Assembly (NCBI RefSeq): GCF_014845115.1
Contig: NZ_NKUI01000076.1
Coordinates: 1 to 61,993, forward strand
Origin: Methylorubrum zatmanii
GTDB lineage: Bacteria > Pseudomonadota > Alphaproteobacteria > Rhizobiales > Beijerinckiaceae
Length of the DNA: 61,993 nt
Direction: 5' to 3'
The notes beneath the pieces are model-generated. The model worked only from the letters and a program-made list of their open reading frames with translations, did not search any database and was not told the origin of the DNA. Of the stretch, positions 8,584 to 19,305 are shown one piece after another (positions within the stretch are counted from its first letter, which is position 1; the number at the start of each line of letters is the position of its first letter). The position numbers and the translations under genes are program-made.

Positions 8584-8609
8584 CTCCCGGTTTCCTGCGA
8601 AGCCGGGAG
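8584..8609 (-). terminator. Hairpin plus U-tract between the FNT gene and acyP
   Basis: On the minus strand CTCCCGG and CCGGGAG pair as a perfect 7-bp stem. It continues for 3 more pairs after one C-A mismatch to a GCAG tetraloop, and ACTTTTTCG follows. This is a Rho-independent terminator shape downstream of the FNT gene. Its 3' arm also contains the only Shine-Dalgarno of acyP. Confidence 0.65.
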
Positions 8610-8628
8610 CTCTTGCGCTTCCGGCCCG

Positions 8629-8727
8629 AGCATCGCCCCGGACGCGAAATCCGGGACGACGCTCCAAGCCGTTGTCTGACGCTTCGTCCTGTTCCGAAAG
8701 CCGGGAGCCGCCTTTCGGGGCGATGCT
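8629..8727. repeat. Long-range inverted repeat in the FNT 3' region
   Basis: AGCATCGCCCC (8629-8639) and GGGGCGATGCT (8717-8727) are perfect 11-base inverted copies separated by 77 bases. The right arm touches the stop codon of the FNT gene. A further CCCGGA...TCCGGG stem lies inside. The whole interval to 8584 is therefore strongly structured and may be an intergenic repeat element. Confidence 0.55.
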
Positions 8728-9576
8728 TCAGCGGGCGGCGATCGCCGCCGAGGCCGGCGCGGCCTCGACCCGGCTCGCGGCCACTGCCTGCGGACGGTAG
8801 GTGAGGTACCATGCCAGCGAGATGAACAGCACGCCGCCGACGAAGTTGCCGAGCGTCACCGGGATCTGGTTCCAGGCCCACCATTGCTCGAAGGAGATGG
8901 GGGCGCCGAGCATCATGCCGGCGGGGATCATGAACATGTTCACGACCGCGTGCTCGAAGCCCTGGGCGAAGAACAGCAGCACCGGCAGCCAGGCTCCGAA
9001 GATCTTGCCGAAGGTCGAGGTCGACATCATCGCCATGGTCACGCCGAGGCAGACCATCCAGTTGCACAGCATCGCCTTGACGAAGCAGGTGATCATGCCC
9101 GCCGTGCCGAGATTCTCGTAGGCGAGGGTCTTGGCCTGGGCGATGTCGAGAATCTTCTTCGCCACAGGGTTGGCATCGGCGCCGGTGTGCCAGAAATTCG
9201 TCAACGCGATCACGAGCAGCAGCGCGTAGAGCAGGCTGCCGATCAGGTTGCCGAGGAAGCTCCAGCCGAAATTGCGCATCATCGGCTTGAGGCCGATCCG
9301 CCCTTCCATCGAAGCGAGGGCGAGAATGCCAAAATTGCCGGTGCAGAGTTCGAGCCCGAGGCAGACGATCATCACGAAGCCGACGGGGAAGACGAGGGCG
9401 CCCGCGAAGGGCACGCCGGTCTGCACCGCCGCGGTGACGGCGAGGCTGGTGGCGATGCCGAGGATGGCGCCGGCCATCATGCCGCGCACGAGCATGTCAC
9501 GAACGGACAATTGCGCCCGTACGACGCCGGAATCGCTCATGGCCTTGGCCATCTCGACCGGTTTCACGAAATCCAT
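8728..9576 (-). CDS. Formate/nitrite transporter (FNT) family channel
   Basis: A 282-residue FNT-family pentameric channel protein, for formate, nitrite or a similar monovalent anion. About six transmembrane helices are seen. The characteristic blocks are GMMAGAILGIATSLAV, LELCTGNF, FWHTGADANP and CNWMVCLGVTMA, and the second half carries the central histidine in GFEHAVVNMFMIPAGMMLG. In a methylotroph formate is a central C1 intermediate, so formate is an attractive substrate, but the sequence does not prove it. It is followed by a structured 3' region and terminator. Confidence 0.92.
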   Translation of the reverse strand: MDFVKPVEMAKAMSDSGVVRAQLSVRDMLVRGMMAGAILGIATSLAVTAAVQTGVPFAGALVFPVGFVMIVCLGLELCTGNFGILALASMEGRIGLKPMMRNFGWSFLGNLIGSLLYALLLVIALTNFWHTGADANPVAKKILDIAQAKTLAYENLGTAGMITCFVKAMLCNWMVCLGVTMAMMSTSTFGKIFGAWLPVLLFFAQGFEHAVVNMFMIPAGMMLGAPISFEQWWAWNQIPVTLGNFVGGVLFISLAWYLTYRPQAVAASRVEAAPASAAIAAR

Positions 9577-9670
9577 GGAGACCTACCCTGACGCGATGAC
9601 TTTTCTTGGTCTTCATCGACAGAGCAGGTTCGGTGCCAACTGGGCGCAAGAGACTTGCGCGCAACGCGGA

Positions 9671-10102
9671 TCAGGCCGGAGCACGGCGCTGCCAGCCTCG
9701 GATCTCCTGAAGATAGGGGCCGGGCAATTGCGCCGCCTGACCCGCCGCCAGCACCGCTTCGAGATAGCCCGGCCGCGGCAGCCCGGCGGCTTGGCTGCGG
9801 CCGAGATAGATCAGGGCGCGCTTCACCCCGGTCTCGGTGACGATGGGCTGGGTGGCCTTCACGTAGAGGCCGCCGGCGACGCCCTCGTAGCGGTCGAGGG
9901 CGGGCACGTCGGAGAGCGCAAGCTCCCACAGCACGCCCCAGACGACGGCGCCGGGGGCGCGCACGACGGAGGCCCAGCCCTCCTTCATGATGATGAAGCG
10001 GTGCCGCTGCAGCCGCCCGCGCCCGATCAGCTTCGAGGCCGGACAACGCTGGGCCATGGCGGCGGCGTCCATGTTGGCGCCGTAGGCGAAGTAGAGCGGC
10101 AT
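9671..10102 (-). CDS. Gamma-glutamylcyclotransferase-like protein (AIG2 fold)
   Basis: A 143-residue protein with the cyclotransferase fold. It opens with FAYGANMDAAAMAQRCP, the YGxN substrate-binding loop, and continues with VVWGVLWELALSDVPALDRYEGV, which holds the catalytic glutamate of the family. It may release 5-oxoproline from gamma-glutamyl compounds, but related proteins have other activities. ATG 10102 is the start of homology. A CCCCTC/GAGGGG hairpin lies about 20 bases upstream. Confidence 0.8.
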   Translation of the reverse strand: MPLYFAYGANMDAAAMAQRCPASKLIGRGRLQRHRFIIMKEGWASVVRAPGAVVWGVLWELALSDVPALDRYEGVAGGLYVKATQPIVTETGVKRALIYLGRSQAAGLPRPGYLEAVLAAGQAAQLPGPYLQEIRGWQRRAPA

Positions 10103-10302
10103 TCTTTTGAGACCGGCGGGAGCCCCTCGCGGCTGAGGGGATTTCCGCGCGTATAAGGGCGGAGGGTGCCGGAGAGGGCGGTCGGCCGTACCCGGTGCCG
10201 TCGCGGTGCTTCGGCGAGAGCCGTCAGGCAAAGCGATCCGTGCGCGCCGTCATTTCCGACGGGCGCGGCAGGACCGCTTCGCTCACAGGGGAATCGCGCC
10301 GA

Positions 10303-12306
<2,004 letters not shown>

Positions 12307-12533
12307 CGCAGCCGCTTCTTGAGGGAGACTGTGCTGGCCTGCCCCTCCCGAAGGCAAGCCTGATCGCTTCCCGATAAAGCACTTGCGCGGGAGACGGAAG
12401 CTGTGCCGCATTCCCCAAAAGGCCAGCGTCGATGAATTCCGGTTGACGCACCCTCAATTCGAATTTCTGCCCCGGCCGGATGTTGCCTCGACCGGTCCAG
12501 TGCCGGCGTGGGGCAATCCTGAAACCGTATTCA

Positions 12534-12977
12534 TCATGCAGCGCAGGGCAGGCGTCCGGCGCGGAGCGCGGTGGGCTTGCAGGTCGCGCTGCGGGCCTTC
12601 AGGGCAAAGGCGATCAGCATCTCGTCGCTGGTCTCGGCCTCGCGCACGATCTCCATGGCGATGCGGCTGCCGAGGGCGGTCGGACCCTTGCGGCCGGCGA
12701 TGGAGGCGGCGAGCCACGCGGCCATCTCGCGGGTGATGATGCCGGTCGGGCGCTCACCGTAAACCGCGAAGTTCACGACTTCGGCGGTGACGAAGGCGGC
12801 GAAGCCCTCATGGGTGTCGGCGACGGCGCGGTCGAGGGCGAGGAGCAGGTCGGCGTCGGCGCGGCTGACGATCCCGTCGGGCAGGATCTCGCGGGCGAGT
12901 TCCCGGACATCGTCCTGGGTGAGCTGGCCGGCATCGACGATGCGGGTGCAGAACAGTTCGAGCGCAGTGTTCGTCAT
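12534..12977 (-). CDS. Conserved protein of unknown function
   Basis: A 147-residue acidic, mostly helical protein. I do not recognise a named family. It has no signal peptide or membrane segment. Blocks such as LTQDDVRELAREILPDGIVSRADADLLLALDRAV and FVTAEVVNFAVYGERPTGIITREMAAWLAASI look like a conserved cytosolic alphaproteobacterial protein. ATG 12977 is chosen because GGGAGG lies 9 bases upstream; a longer in-frame start at 13034 has no such site. The upstream region carries an operator-like repeat (13057-13098). Confidence 0.6.
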   Translation of the reverse strand: MTNTALELFCTRIVDAGQLTQDDVRELAREILPDGIVSRADADLLLALDRAVADTHEGFAAFVTAEVVNFAVYGERPTGIITREMAAWLAASIAGRKGPTALGSRIAMEIVREAETSDEMLIAFALKARSATCKPTALRAGRLPCAA

Positions 12978-13475
12978 GGTCTGAAGCCTCCCCGGCTCGT
13001 TGTCGCCGGTGTTTGTCCGTGTCTGTACTGACATTACGGTCCGGCAACGCTCGAACAGGTTAACGGCTAAATCTGAACCCGTGTTCAGGTAAACGGCTGC
13101 TCACGAATGAGCCTTTCGGAAATCTTGCCGCTTGAAAGTAAGACTCTCTTCAGCGCGATTGTTTCCGAAACGCACAGCATGGCGGGGGCCGGCAGCCGAG
13201 GCCGGCCGCGCCGGTGCGCAATGCCGAGATCCCCTTTCAGAAGCCGGGATCTGGTCCATGGCGTCGTCCCGCCCCGTTGCGTCCGGCAGGCAAGCGCGAC
13301 AAGCTCAGGGAAAGAAACGCGGGGACGAGCCGATCTAGGATCGTCGTATCGCGCGAGAGCATCTTCGGGCGGGGTGGTCGTCAACCCGGGCGAAGACAAA
13401 GCGTCAAAGCAACAGCTTGGGATGTCCTCCGCGATCCGGTGATCGCGGAGTGCGGTCCGGGCGGGAGGAACGGCC
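12978..13475. other. Large divergent intergenic region
   Basis: About 500 bases between the unknown gene (leftward) and the deacetylase gene (rightward). The left 120 bases are AT-richer and contain two near-identical 13-base repeats with an inverted repeat between them. The rest shows no coding sequence with family resemblance and no recognised RNA gene. Both promoters must lie here. Confidence 0.5.
13056..13098. promoter_or_regulatory. Operator-like direct repeats flanking a palindrome
   Basis: CAGGTTAACGGCT (13056-13068) and CAGGTAAACGGCT (13086-13098) match at 12 of 13 bases and are exactly 30 bases apart, about three helical turns. Between them CTGAAC (13073-13078) and GTTCAG (13083-13088) form a perfect inverted repeat with a 4-base spacer. 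The arrangement suggests a regulator binding site upstream of the 12534-12977 gene. Confidence 0.4.
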
Positions 13476-14405
13476 CTGAGCACCCTGTACGTCACCCATC
13501 CGAGTGCGCTCGATCATGCGGTTCCGGCCGGCCATCCGGAGCGGCCGGCCCGTATCCAGGCGGTGGAGCGAGCCCTGGAGCAGGAACGCTTCGCGGCCCT
13601 CGTGCGCTGTCACGCGCCGAAGGCGGAGGCGAGCGTCGCCGAACTCGTTCACCCGGCCTCCTATGTCGAGAGTCTCGTCGCGGCCTCCCCCGTGGAGGGA
13701 TGGTTTCAGATCGATTCCGACACGCTGATGTCACCGGGCACGCTCGACACCTGCCTGCATGCCGTGGGCGGCTCGGTCCATGCGGTCGATGCGGTGATGA
13801 AGGGGGAATGCGCCAACGCCTTCGTCGCCATGCGCCCCCCGGGGCACCATGCCGAAGTCGCCCGCGCCATGGGCTTCTGCCTGTTCAACCACGCGGCCAT
13901 CGCCGTGCAGCACGCGCGCAAGGCGTTCGGGGCCTCCCGCGTCGCACTGGTCGATTGGGACGTCCATCACGGCAACGGGTCGCAGGACATCTTCTGGGCC
14001 GAGCGCGACGTGCTGTACGCCTCGACCCACCAGATGCCCCTGTTCCCCGGCACGGGGGCGGCGGGCGAGCGCGGCGACCACGACACCATCGTCAACGTGC
14101 CGCTCAAGGCCTTCGACGATGGCGAGGTGTTTCGCGAGGCGTTCGAGCAGCGGATCCTGCCGCGGCTCGATGCCTTCGCCCCTGATCTCATCGTGATCTC
14201 GGCGGGCTTCGACGCGCACAAGCTCGACCCGCTCGCCAATCTCCAGCTCGACGAGGCGGATTTCGGCTGGGCGACGCGCCGGCTGATGGAACTGGCCGAC
14301 CGCCACGCCAAGGGCCGGGTCGTGTCGATCCTGGAGGGCGGTTACAGCCTCGACGGGCTCGCCCGCTCGGTCGCGGCGCATGTGGACGCGCTGATGGGGC
14401 GGTGA
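13476..14405 (+). CDS. Histone deacetylase-family (acetylpolyamine/acetoin utilisation-like) amidohydrolase
   Basis: A zinc deacetylase of about 309 residues in the HDAC/AcuC/AphA superfamily. The conserved N-terminal block THPSALDH...GHPERPARI begins only a few codons after CTG 13476. The zinc/catalytic blocks MRPPGHHAE, LVDWDVHHGNGSQDIFW and FDAHKLDPLANL follow, and LEGGYSLDGLA ends the domain. The frame is open only from 13443, and the sole RBS-spaced start is this CTG, with GGGAGGA about 7 bases upstream. The first GTG, at 13563, would delete the conserved N-terminus. The substrate (protein lysine, polyamine or other) is not predictable. Confidence 0.85.
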   Translation: MSTLYVTHPSALDHAVPAGHPERPARIQAVERALEQERFAALVRCHAPKAEASVAELVHPASYVESLVAASPVEGWFQIDSDTLMSPGTLDTCLHAVGGSVHAVDAVMKGECANAFVAMRPPGHHAEVARAMGFCLFNHAAIAVQHARKAFGASRVALVDWDVHHGNGSQDIFWAERDVLYASTHQMPLFPGTGAAGERGDHDTIVNVPLKAFDDGEVFREAFEQRILPRLDAFAPDLIVISAGFDAHKLDPLANLQLDEADFGWATRRLMELADRHAKGRVVSILEGGYSLDGLARSVAAHVDALMGR

Positions 14406-14430
14406 GACCGCACCGCCCCGGAGGTTTCGT

Positions 14431-14664
14431 TCAGCGCTGCGACAGGATCAGCGTGATCAGCACGGCGGCGGCGCTCACGAACATCACGCTGCCGAGGATG
14501 ATTCCGGCCACCGCATTGGCGGAGACATAGGTTCCGGCGACACGGCCGAGGATCGGCACGATTGCGTGCCGATCCTGTCGGCTGCCGGGATGCCCACAGG
14601 AGGGGCAGGCGAGAGCCTTCTCGGAAATGCGATGATCGCAGGCGGGACAAGCGACGAGGACCAT
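14431..14664 (-). CDS. Zinc-ribbon membrane protein
   Basis: A 77-residue protein with an N-terminal zinc ribbon (CPAC...CPSC, two CxxC knuckles 12 residues apart) followed by hydrophobic segments at about residues 38-73. The layout is typical of small membrane-anchored zinc-ribbon proteins of unknown role. ATG 14664 has AAAGGAG upstream at good spacing. It is convergent with the deacetylase gene and divergent from the chemoreceptor. Confidence 0.75.
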   Translation of the reverse strand: MVLVACPACDHRISEKALACPSCGHPGSRQDRHAIVPILGRVAGTYVSANAVAGIILGSVMFVSAAAVLITLILSQR

Positions 14665-14898
14665 GCGTGCTCCTTTCCGCGGCGGCGGCCGGAGAACCGC
14701 CTCCACAACGAGCTGGGAACGGTCGCGCTTGCGCGCAAGGGCCTTTGCGCCCCCGAGCGGCCGGAAAGCGGCCCTCACCTCCCCTCACGCAAGGCTTCGT
14801 CCCATCGCCGCCCACCCTCAGATGACCTCAGAGAAATTTCTGAAAGTCTTAATCAATCTGCATCACTGGAATTAGGACGTTCGTGCAAGAATTTGAAA

Positions 14899-14904
14899 TA
14901 TAAT
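14899..14904 (+). promoter_or_regulatory. Candidate -10 element of the chemoreceptor gene
   Basis: A perfect TATAAT lies in an unusually AT-rich stretch (about 14830-14915), 16 bases before the chemoreceptor ATG. No good -35 hexamer is present 16-18 bases upstream. If used, the transcript would have a leader of only about ten bases, and no Shine-Dalgarno is seen before the ATG. Confidence 0.4.
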
Positions 14905-14920
14905 TCACTGGTCTGCAACA

Positions 14921-16606
14921 ATGCTTGGTTCTATCTCCATTAAGCGCAAGCTCATCGCGTGCTTCGGGCTGATGTTCGCTCTCGTCGCAGCCCTGACGTG
15001 CCTTTCGTTCTACCAGATTCGTGTCATCAACGATGCTGGCGAGGATCTCGGCGGAAATCGGCTTCCGGCCACGCAGGCGCTCGGCCGCATCCAATCCCTG
15101 GCACTGCGGATCCGCGTCAATGGCGGCCGCCTCCTCTCCTCCAAGACGCCGGAGCAGCGCGTGGCTGCCCTGACCTCGCTCGACGAGCGCCTGGCGGAAC
15201 TCACGGCGCAGAAGGCCGCCTATCTGGCACTGCCCGCGACGCCGGAGGCGCTCGCCCTGTTCGCGGCATTCGAGCAGCAATGGTCGGCTTATATGGCGCT
15301 CCACGCGGAGACGGTCGCCCAGGCGGATCGCGGTGATCTCGCGGGGGCGAGCACCCGCTACGACACCGTGATGTCCGATGCGATCCGCAAGGTCATCGCC
15401 ACCTTGGGCCAGATGACGGATTTGAACGACACGCTCGCTATGGCGAGCCGCGAGCGGGCGCGGGAGGCGAACGAGCGTGCGCAGATCCAGCTGCTCGGCT
15501 TCCTCGGCCTCGCCATGCTGCTCTCGGTCGCCGCCGCCCTGCTGCTGATCCTCGAAGTCAGCCGGCCGCTCGGCCGGATGACGGCGGCGATGCATCGTCT
15601 CGCCTCCGGGGATACCGCGACCGACATCCCCGCCATCGGCCGCCGCGACGAGATCGGCGGCATGGCCGGAGCCGTGCAGGTGTTCAAGGACAACATGATC
15701 CACGCGCAGGCCCTGGAGAAGGAGGCTGCCCTGGCCCGGGCCGGCGCGGAGGCGCAGCGCAAGGCGGTGATGGCCGAGCTGGCCGACAGCTTCGAGCGGG
15801 CGGTGGGCGGCATCATCGGCTCGGTCACGAGCGCCGCGACCGAGCTTCAGGCCACGGCCGAGAGCATGACGGCGACGGCGAACCACACTGCGCGCCAGTT
15901 CTCGACGGTCGCGACGGCCGCCGAGGAGACGGCGGTGAACGTCAACACCGTCGCGAGTGCCGCCGAACAGCTCGGATCCTCGGTCGAGGAGATCGGCCGT
16001 CAGGTCGAGGGGTCGGCCGGCCTGTCCCAGGCCGCCGTGGCGGAGGCCGATCAGACCGCCCTGCTGGTGCAGGAACTCAGCGCCGCCGCCGCCCGCATCG
16101 GCGACGTGGTGGCGATGATCTCGACCATCGCCGGCCAGACCAACCTGCTCGCCCTCAATGCCACCATCGAGGCGGCCCGTGCCGGCGAAGCCGGGCGCGG
16201 CTTCGCGGTCGTGGCGGCGGAGGTGAAGGAGTTGGCGAACCAAACCGCGCGGGCAACCCAGGACATCGCCGATCAAATTGCCCGCATTCAAGGCTCGACC
16301 GGCCAAGCGGTCAGCGCCATCGGCGCCATCGCCGCGCGGATCCAGGAGATCAGCGGCGTCGCCACCAGCATCTCGGCCGCCGTCGAGGAACAGGGGGTGG
16401 CGACGCGGGAGATCGTGCGCAATGTCAGTCAGGCGGCGAGCGGGACCAGCGCGGTGACCGCGAACATCGCCGGCGTGGCCGAGTCCGCCGACGAGACCGG
16501 CGCGGCGGCGAGCCAGCTCCTCGCCTCCGCCTCCGATCTGTCGCGCCAATCCGTCCATCTCGACGAGGAGGTCCGGCGTTTCCTGGCCACGATCCGCGCC
16601 GCCTGA
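14921..16606 (+). CDS. Methyl-accepting chemotaxis protein
   Basis: A 561-residue chemoreceptor. It has an N-terminal transmembrane helix (residues ~8-30), a mostly helical periplasmic sensor of about 160 residues (four-helix-bundle type), and a second membrane helix near residues 190-212. A HAMP domain follows ([18 protein letters not shown]), then the cytoplasmic signalling domain with the hairpin tip [33 protein letters not shown]. It would signal through CheA/CheW. The ligand is unknown. The start shows no Shine-Dalgarno and a close TATAAT. Confidence 0.95.
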   Translation: MLGSISIKRKLIACFGLMFALVAALTCLSFYQIRVINDAGEDLGGNRLPATQALGRIQSLALRIRVNGGRLLSSKTPEQRVAALTSLDERLAELTAQKAAYLALPATPEALALFAAFEQQWSAYMALHAETVAQADRGDLAGASTRYDTVMSDAIRKVIATLGQMTDLNDTLAMASRERAREANERAQIQLLGFLGLAMLLSVAAALLLILEVSRPLGRMTAAMHRLASGDTATDIPAIGRRDEIGGMAGAVQVFKDNMIHAQALEKEAALARAGAEAQRKAVMAELADSFERAVGGIIGSVTSAATELQATAESMTATANHTARQFSTVATAAEETAVNVNTVASAAEQLGSSVEEIGRQVEGSAGLSQAAVAEADQTALLVQELSAAAARIGDVVAMISTIAGQTNLLALNATIEAARAGEAGRGFAVVAAEVKELANQTARATQDIADQIARIQGSTGQAVSAIGAIAARIQEISGVATSISAAVEEQGVATREIVRNVSQAASGTSAVTANIAGVAESADETGAAASQLLASASDLSRQSVHLDEEVRRFLATIRAA

Positions 16607-16614
16607 CCGTGCGC

Positions 16615-16642
16615 TCCGCCCGGCCGGAGACGGCCGGGCGGA
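16615..16642. terminator. Bidirectional hairpin between the chemoreceptor and ribB
   Basis: The arms CCGCCCGGCCG and CGGCCGGGCGG pair perfectly over 11 bases, extended by a T-A pair, with a GAGA loop of the GNRA class. The hairpin sits between two convergent genes, 9 bases after the first and 4 bases before the second. Confidence 0.75.
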
Positions 16643-16645
16643 TTG

Positions 16646-17722
16646 TCAGCCTTCCAAGGGCTCCTCGCCGACCAGCTCGATGCCGAAGCCCGACAGGCCG
16701 ACATAGGAGCGCGAGGAGGAGGACAGGTTGCGGATCGAGACGACGCCGAGATCGCGCAGGATCTGGGCGCCGAGACCCACCTCGCGCCACTGGCGCACGC
16801 GCTGCGCCTCGGCGCCCTCGTCGGCGTAGCGGTTGAGCGGCACGCCGGCCGTGCCGTCGCGCAGATAGACCAGGATGCCCCGGCCCTCCTTGGCGAAGCG
16901 GCGCATCACCGCCTCGATCTGGCCGCCGCCCTCGATCACGTCGGCGACGACGTTGGAGCGGTGCAGGCGCACCGGCATGTTGCGGCCGTCGCCGATGGCG
17001 CCGTGCACGAAGGCGAATTGCTGGATCGGTTCGAACGGCGTGACATAGGCGTAGCCCGTCATCGCGCCGAACTCGGTCTTCACCGGAAACGAGCCGACCC
17101 GCTCCACCAGCCGGTCACGGGCCTGGCGGTAGGCGATCAGGTCGGCGACCGAGACCCGCTTGAGCCCGTGCTGCTCCGAGAACGCGTCGATCTGCGGCCC
17201 CTTCATCACGGTGCCGTCGTCGTTGGCGAGTTCGCAGATCACGCCGACCGGGGGCAGGTTCGCGAGCCGGCACAGATCGACCGCAGCCTCGGTATGGCCG
17301 GAGCGCATCAGCACGCCGCCGTCGCGGGCGATCAGCGGGAAGACGTGGCCCGGCCGCACGAAGTCGCCCGCGCCCATATTGCCGTTGGCGAGCGCCCGCA
17401 CGGTGTTGCAGCGCTGCTCCGCCGAGATGCCGGTGGTGAGGCCGTGGCGCACATCCACCGTGACGGTGAAGGCGGTGCCGAGCGGCGCGTCGTTCGAGGC
17501 CACCATCGGATCGAGATGCAGCCGGCGCGCCTCCGCCAGGGTGATCGGCGCGCAGACGATGCCGCAGGTGTTGCGGATGATGAAGGCCATCTTCTCCGGG
17601 GTGCAGAGCGAGGCGGCGACGACGAGATCGCCCTCGTTCTCACGATCGTCGTCGTCGGTGACGACCACGATCTCGCCGCGGGCGAAGGCCTCGATGGCCT
17701 CGGTGACGCTGCAATGGGGCAC
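16646..17722 (-). CDS. ribB: 3,4-dihydroxy-2-butanone-4-phosphate synthase with degenerate GTP cyclohydrolase II half (RibBX type)
   Basis: A protein of about 358 residues. The N-terminal RibB domain has the acidic metal loop VVVTDDDDRENEGDLVVAA and SGHTEAAVDLCRLA. It converts ribulose-5-phosphate into the four-carbon unit of riboflavin. The C-terminal ~150 residues resemble RibA but lack the zinc cysteines: where GCH-II has a SECLTGDVFGSLRCDCG-type block, this protein reads LHRSNVVADVIEGG. GTP cyclohydrolase activity is therefore unlikely, as in rhizobial RibBX proteins. GTG 17722 is the most likely start. It follows aroC with a 56-base gap. Confidence 0.88.
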   Translation of the reverse strand: MPHCSVTEAIEAFARGEIVVVTDDDDRENEGDLVVAASLCTPEKMAFIIRNTCGIVCAPITLAEARRLHLDPMVASNDAPLGTAFTVTVDVRHGLTTGISAEQRCNTVRALANGNMGAGDFVRPGHVFPLIARDGGVLMRSGHTEAAVDLCRLANLPPVGVICELANDDGTVMKGPQIDAFSEQHGLKRVSVADLIAYRQARDRLVERVGSFPVKTEFGAMTGYAYVTPFEPIQQFAFVHGAIGDGRNMPVRLHRSNVVADVIEGGGQIEAVMRRFAKEGRGILVYLRDGTAGVPLNRYADEGAEAQRVRQWREVGLGAQILRDLGVVSIRNLSSSSRSYVGLSGFGIELVGEEPLEG

Positions 17723-17778
17723 GGGCTTCGTCTCGTTCAGCAGTTCCAGAAAGGCGCCAGGGAAGGCGGCCGGCGGCT

Positions 17779-18870
17779 TCAGCCGACCTGCCCGCGATGG
17801 CGGAGATAATGATCGGCCAGCACGCAGGCCATCATCGCCTCGGCGACAGGCACGGCACGGATGCCGACGCAAGGGTCGTGACGACCCTTGGTGACGAGGT
17901 CGATCTCCTGGCCGTCCCGGTTCACGCTCCGGCGCGGCGTCAGGATCGATGAGGTCGGCTTCACCGCGAAGCGCACCACGACCGGCTCGCCCGAGGAGAT
18001 GCCTCCCAGGATGCCGCCGGCATGGTTGGCGAGGAAGCGCGGGCGCCCGTCATTGCCGGCGCGCATCTCGTCGGCATTGTCCTCGCCGCGCAGGGCCGCC
18101 GCCGCGAATCCGTCGCCGATCTCGACGCCCTTGACCGCGTTGATCGACATCATCGCCGCCGCGAGGTCGGCGTCGAGCTTGCCGTAGATCGGCGCGCCGA
18201 GACCGGGGGGCACGCCCTCGGCCACCACCTCGATCACCGCGCCGACCGAGGAGCCGTCCTTCCGGATTCCGTCGAGATAGGTTTCGTATTCGGCGGCCCT
18301 CTGGGCGTCCGGGCAGAAGAAGGGGTTCCGGTTCACCTCTTCCCAATCCCAATTGGCCCGGTCGATGGCGTGCGGGCCCATCTGCACCAGGGCGGCGCGG
18401 ATGGTGATGCCGGGGATGACCTTGCGGGCGACCGCGCCGGCCGCGACACGGGCGGCGGTTTCCCGCGCCGACGAGCGCCCGCCGCCGCGATAATCGCGAA
18501 GGCCGTACTTGGCGTCGTAGGTGTAGTCGGCGTGGCCGGGGCGGTAGCTGTCGCGGATCTCCGAATAATCCTTCGAGCGCTGATCGGTGTTCTCGATCAT
18601 CAGCGCGATCGGCGTGCCGGTGGTGAGCTGGCGCCCGCCGGTGCGGTCATCGGCGAAGACTCCGGAGAGGATTTTGACCTGATCCGGCTCGCGGCGCTGG
18701 GTGGTGAAGCGCGACTGCCCGGGCTTGCGGCGGTCGAGCTCGGCCTGGATCTCCTCGGCCTCCAGCGGCAGGCCGGGCGGGCACCCGTCCACGACGCAGC
18801 CGAGGGCGACCCCGTGGCTCTCGCCGAAGGTCGTGACGCGGAACAGATGGCCGAAGCTGTTGTGCGACAT
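17779..18870 (-). CDS. aroC: Chorismate synthase
   Basis: A 363-residue enzyme that converts 5-enolpyruvylshikimate-3-phosphate to chorismate with reduced FMN. The family signatures are complete: [21 protein letters not shown] near the N-terminus, [19 protein letters not shown] in the middle, and [24 protein letters not shown] near the end. The length is standard. It precedes ribB on the same strand, and both supply aromatic and flavin precursors. Confidence 0.97.
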   Translation of the reverse strand: MSHNSFGHLFRVTTFGESHGVALGCVVDGCPPGLPLEAEEIQAELDRRKPGQSRFTTQRREPDQVKILSGVFADDRTGGRQLTTGTPIALMIENTDQRSKDYSEIRDSYRPGHADYTYDAKYGLRDYRGGGRSSARETAARVAAGAVARKVIPGITIRAALVQMGPHAIDRANWDWEEVNRNPFFCPDAQRAAEYETYLDGIRKDGSSVGAVIEVVAEGVPPGLGAPIYGKLDADLAAAMMSINAVKGVEIGDGFAAAALRGEDNADEMRAGNDGRPRFLANHAGGILGGISSGEPVVVRFAVKPTSSILTPRRSVNRDGQEIDLVTKGRHDPCVGIRAVPVAEAMMACVLADHYLRHRGQVG

Positions 18871-18974
18871 GGTGAGCGTGCCTTAGCGCGGGATGCCGGC
18901 CCGCACAAACCGGACTCTCGCGGCGGTCATTAGCTCCGCCCAAAACGCATACCTCATCCACGGCATTGCCAGAT

Positions 18975-18992
18975 TGTAGCCCATAGGCTACA
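18975..18992 (+). promoter_or_regulatory. Toxin-antitoxin operator palindrome
   Basis: TGTAGCC (18975-18981) and GGCTACA (18986-18992) are perfect inverted copies with a CATA spacer. They end 7 bases before the toxin start codon. The position is exactly where the HigA-type antitoxin would autorepress the operon. Confidence 0.7.
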
Positions 18993-18999
18993 TTTCAGC

Positions 19000-19305
19000 A
19001 TGCCGGAAATCGTCCGCACCCGACACTTCGCCGAGTGGCTGAGCGATCTTCGGGACGCTCGTGCAAAGGCGCGGATCGCGGTGCGGATTGATCGTCTCGC
19101 GCTCGGCCATGAGGGTGATGCAAAAGCGGTCGGAGACGGTGTTTCCGAATTACGGATCGATTACGGGCCCGGCTACCGCGTTTACTTCACGTATCGCGGA
19201 AAGGCTCTCATTCTGCTGTTATGCGGTGGGGACAAGGCCAGTCAAAAGCGCGACATCATCCGGGCCAAGGCGCTCGCTGCGACGCTGGAAGGAAGCGAAC
19301 GATGA
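19000..19305 (+). CDS. HigB/RelE-superfamily toxin (PF05973 type)
   Basis: A 101-residue toxin-like protein of the phage-derived Gp49/HigB-like branch of the RelE/ParE superfamily. The blocks are TRHFAEWLSDLRDARAKARIAVRIDRLALGHEGDAKAVGDGVSELRI and YGPGYRVYFTYRGKALILLLCGGDKASQKRDI, both conserved in the family. Such toxins act as ribosome-dependent mRNA endonucleases or are silent. Toxin-first order, ATGA overlap with the antitoxin, and an upstream palindrome are all as expected. Confidence 0.88.
   Translation: MPEIVRTRHFAEWLSDLRDARAKARIAVRIDRLALGHEGDAKAVGDGVSELRIDYGPGYRVYFTYRGKALILLLCGGDKASQKRDIIRAKALAATLEGSER

Noticed and set aside
13107-13442. A 111-codon open frame in the intergenic region before the deacetylase gene.
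   Set aside because: Arginine/serine-rich sequence with no family resemblance, no good ribosome site and overlapping frames on the other strand of the same quality.
14849-16558. A 569-codon minus-strand frame opposite the chemoreceptor.
   Set aside because: It is a shadow of the chemoreceptor gene; the plus-strand frame has HAMP and signalling-domain motifs.
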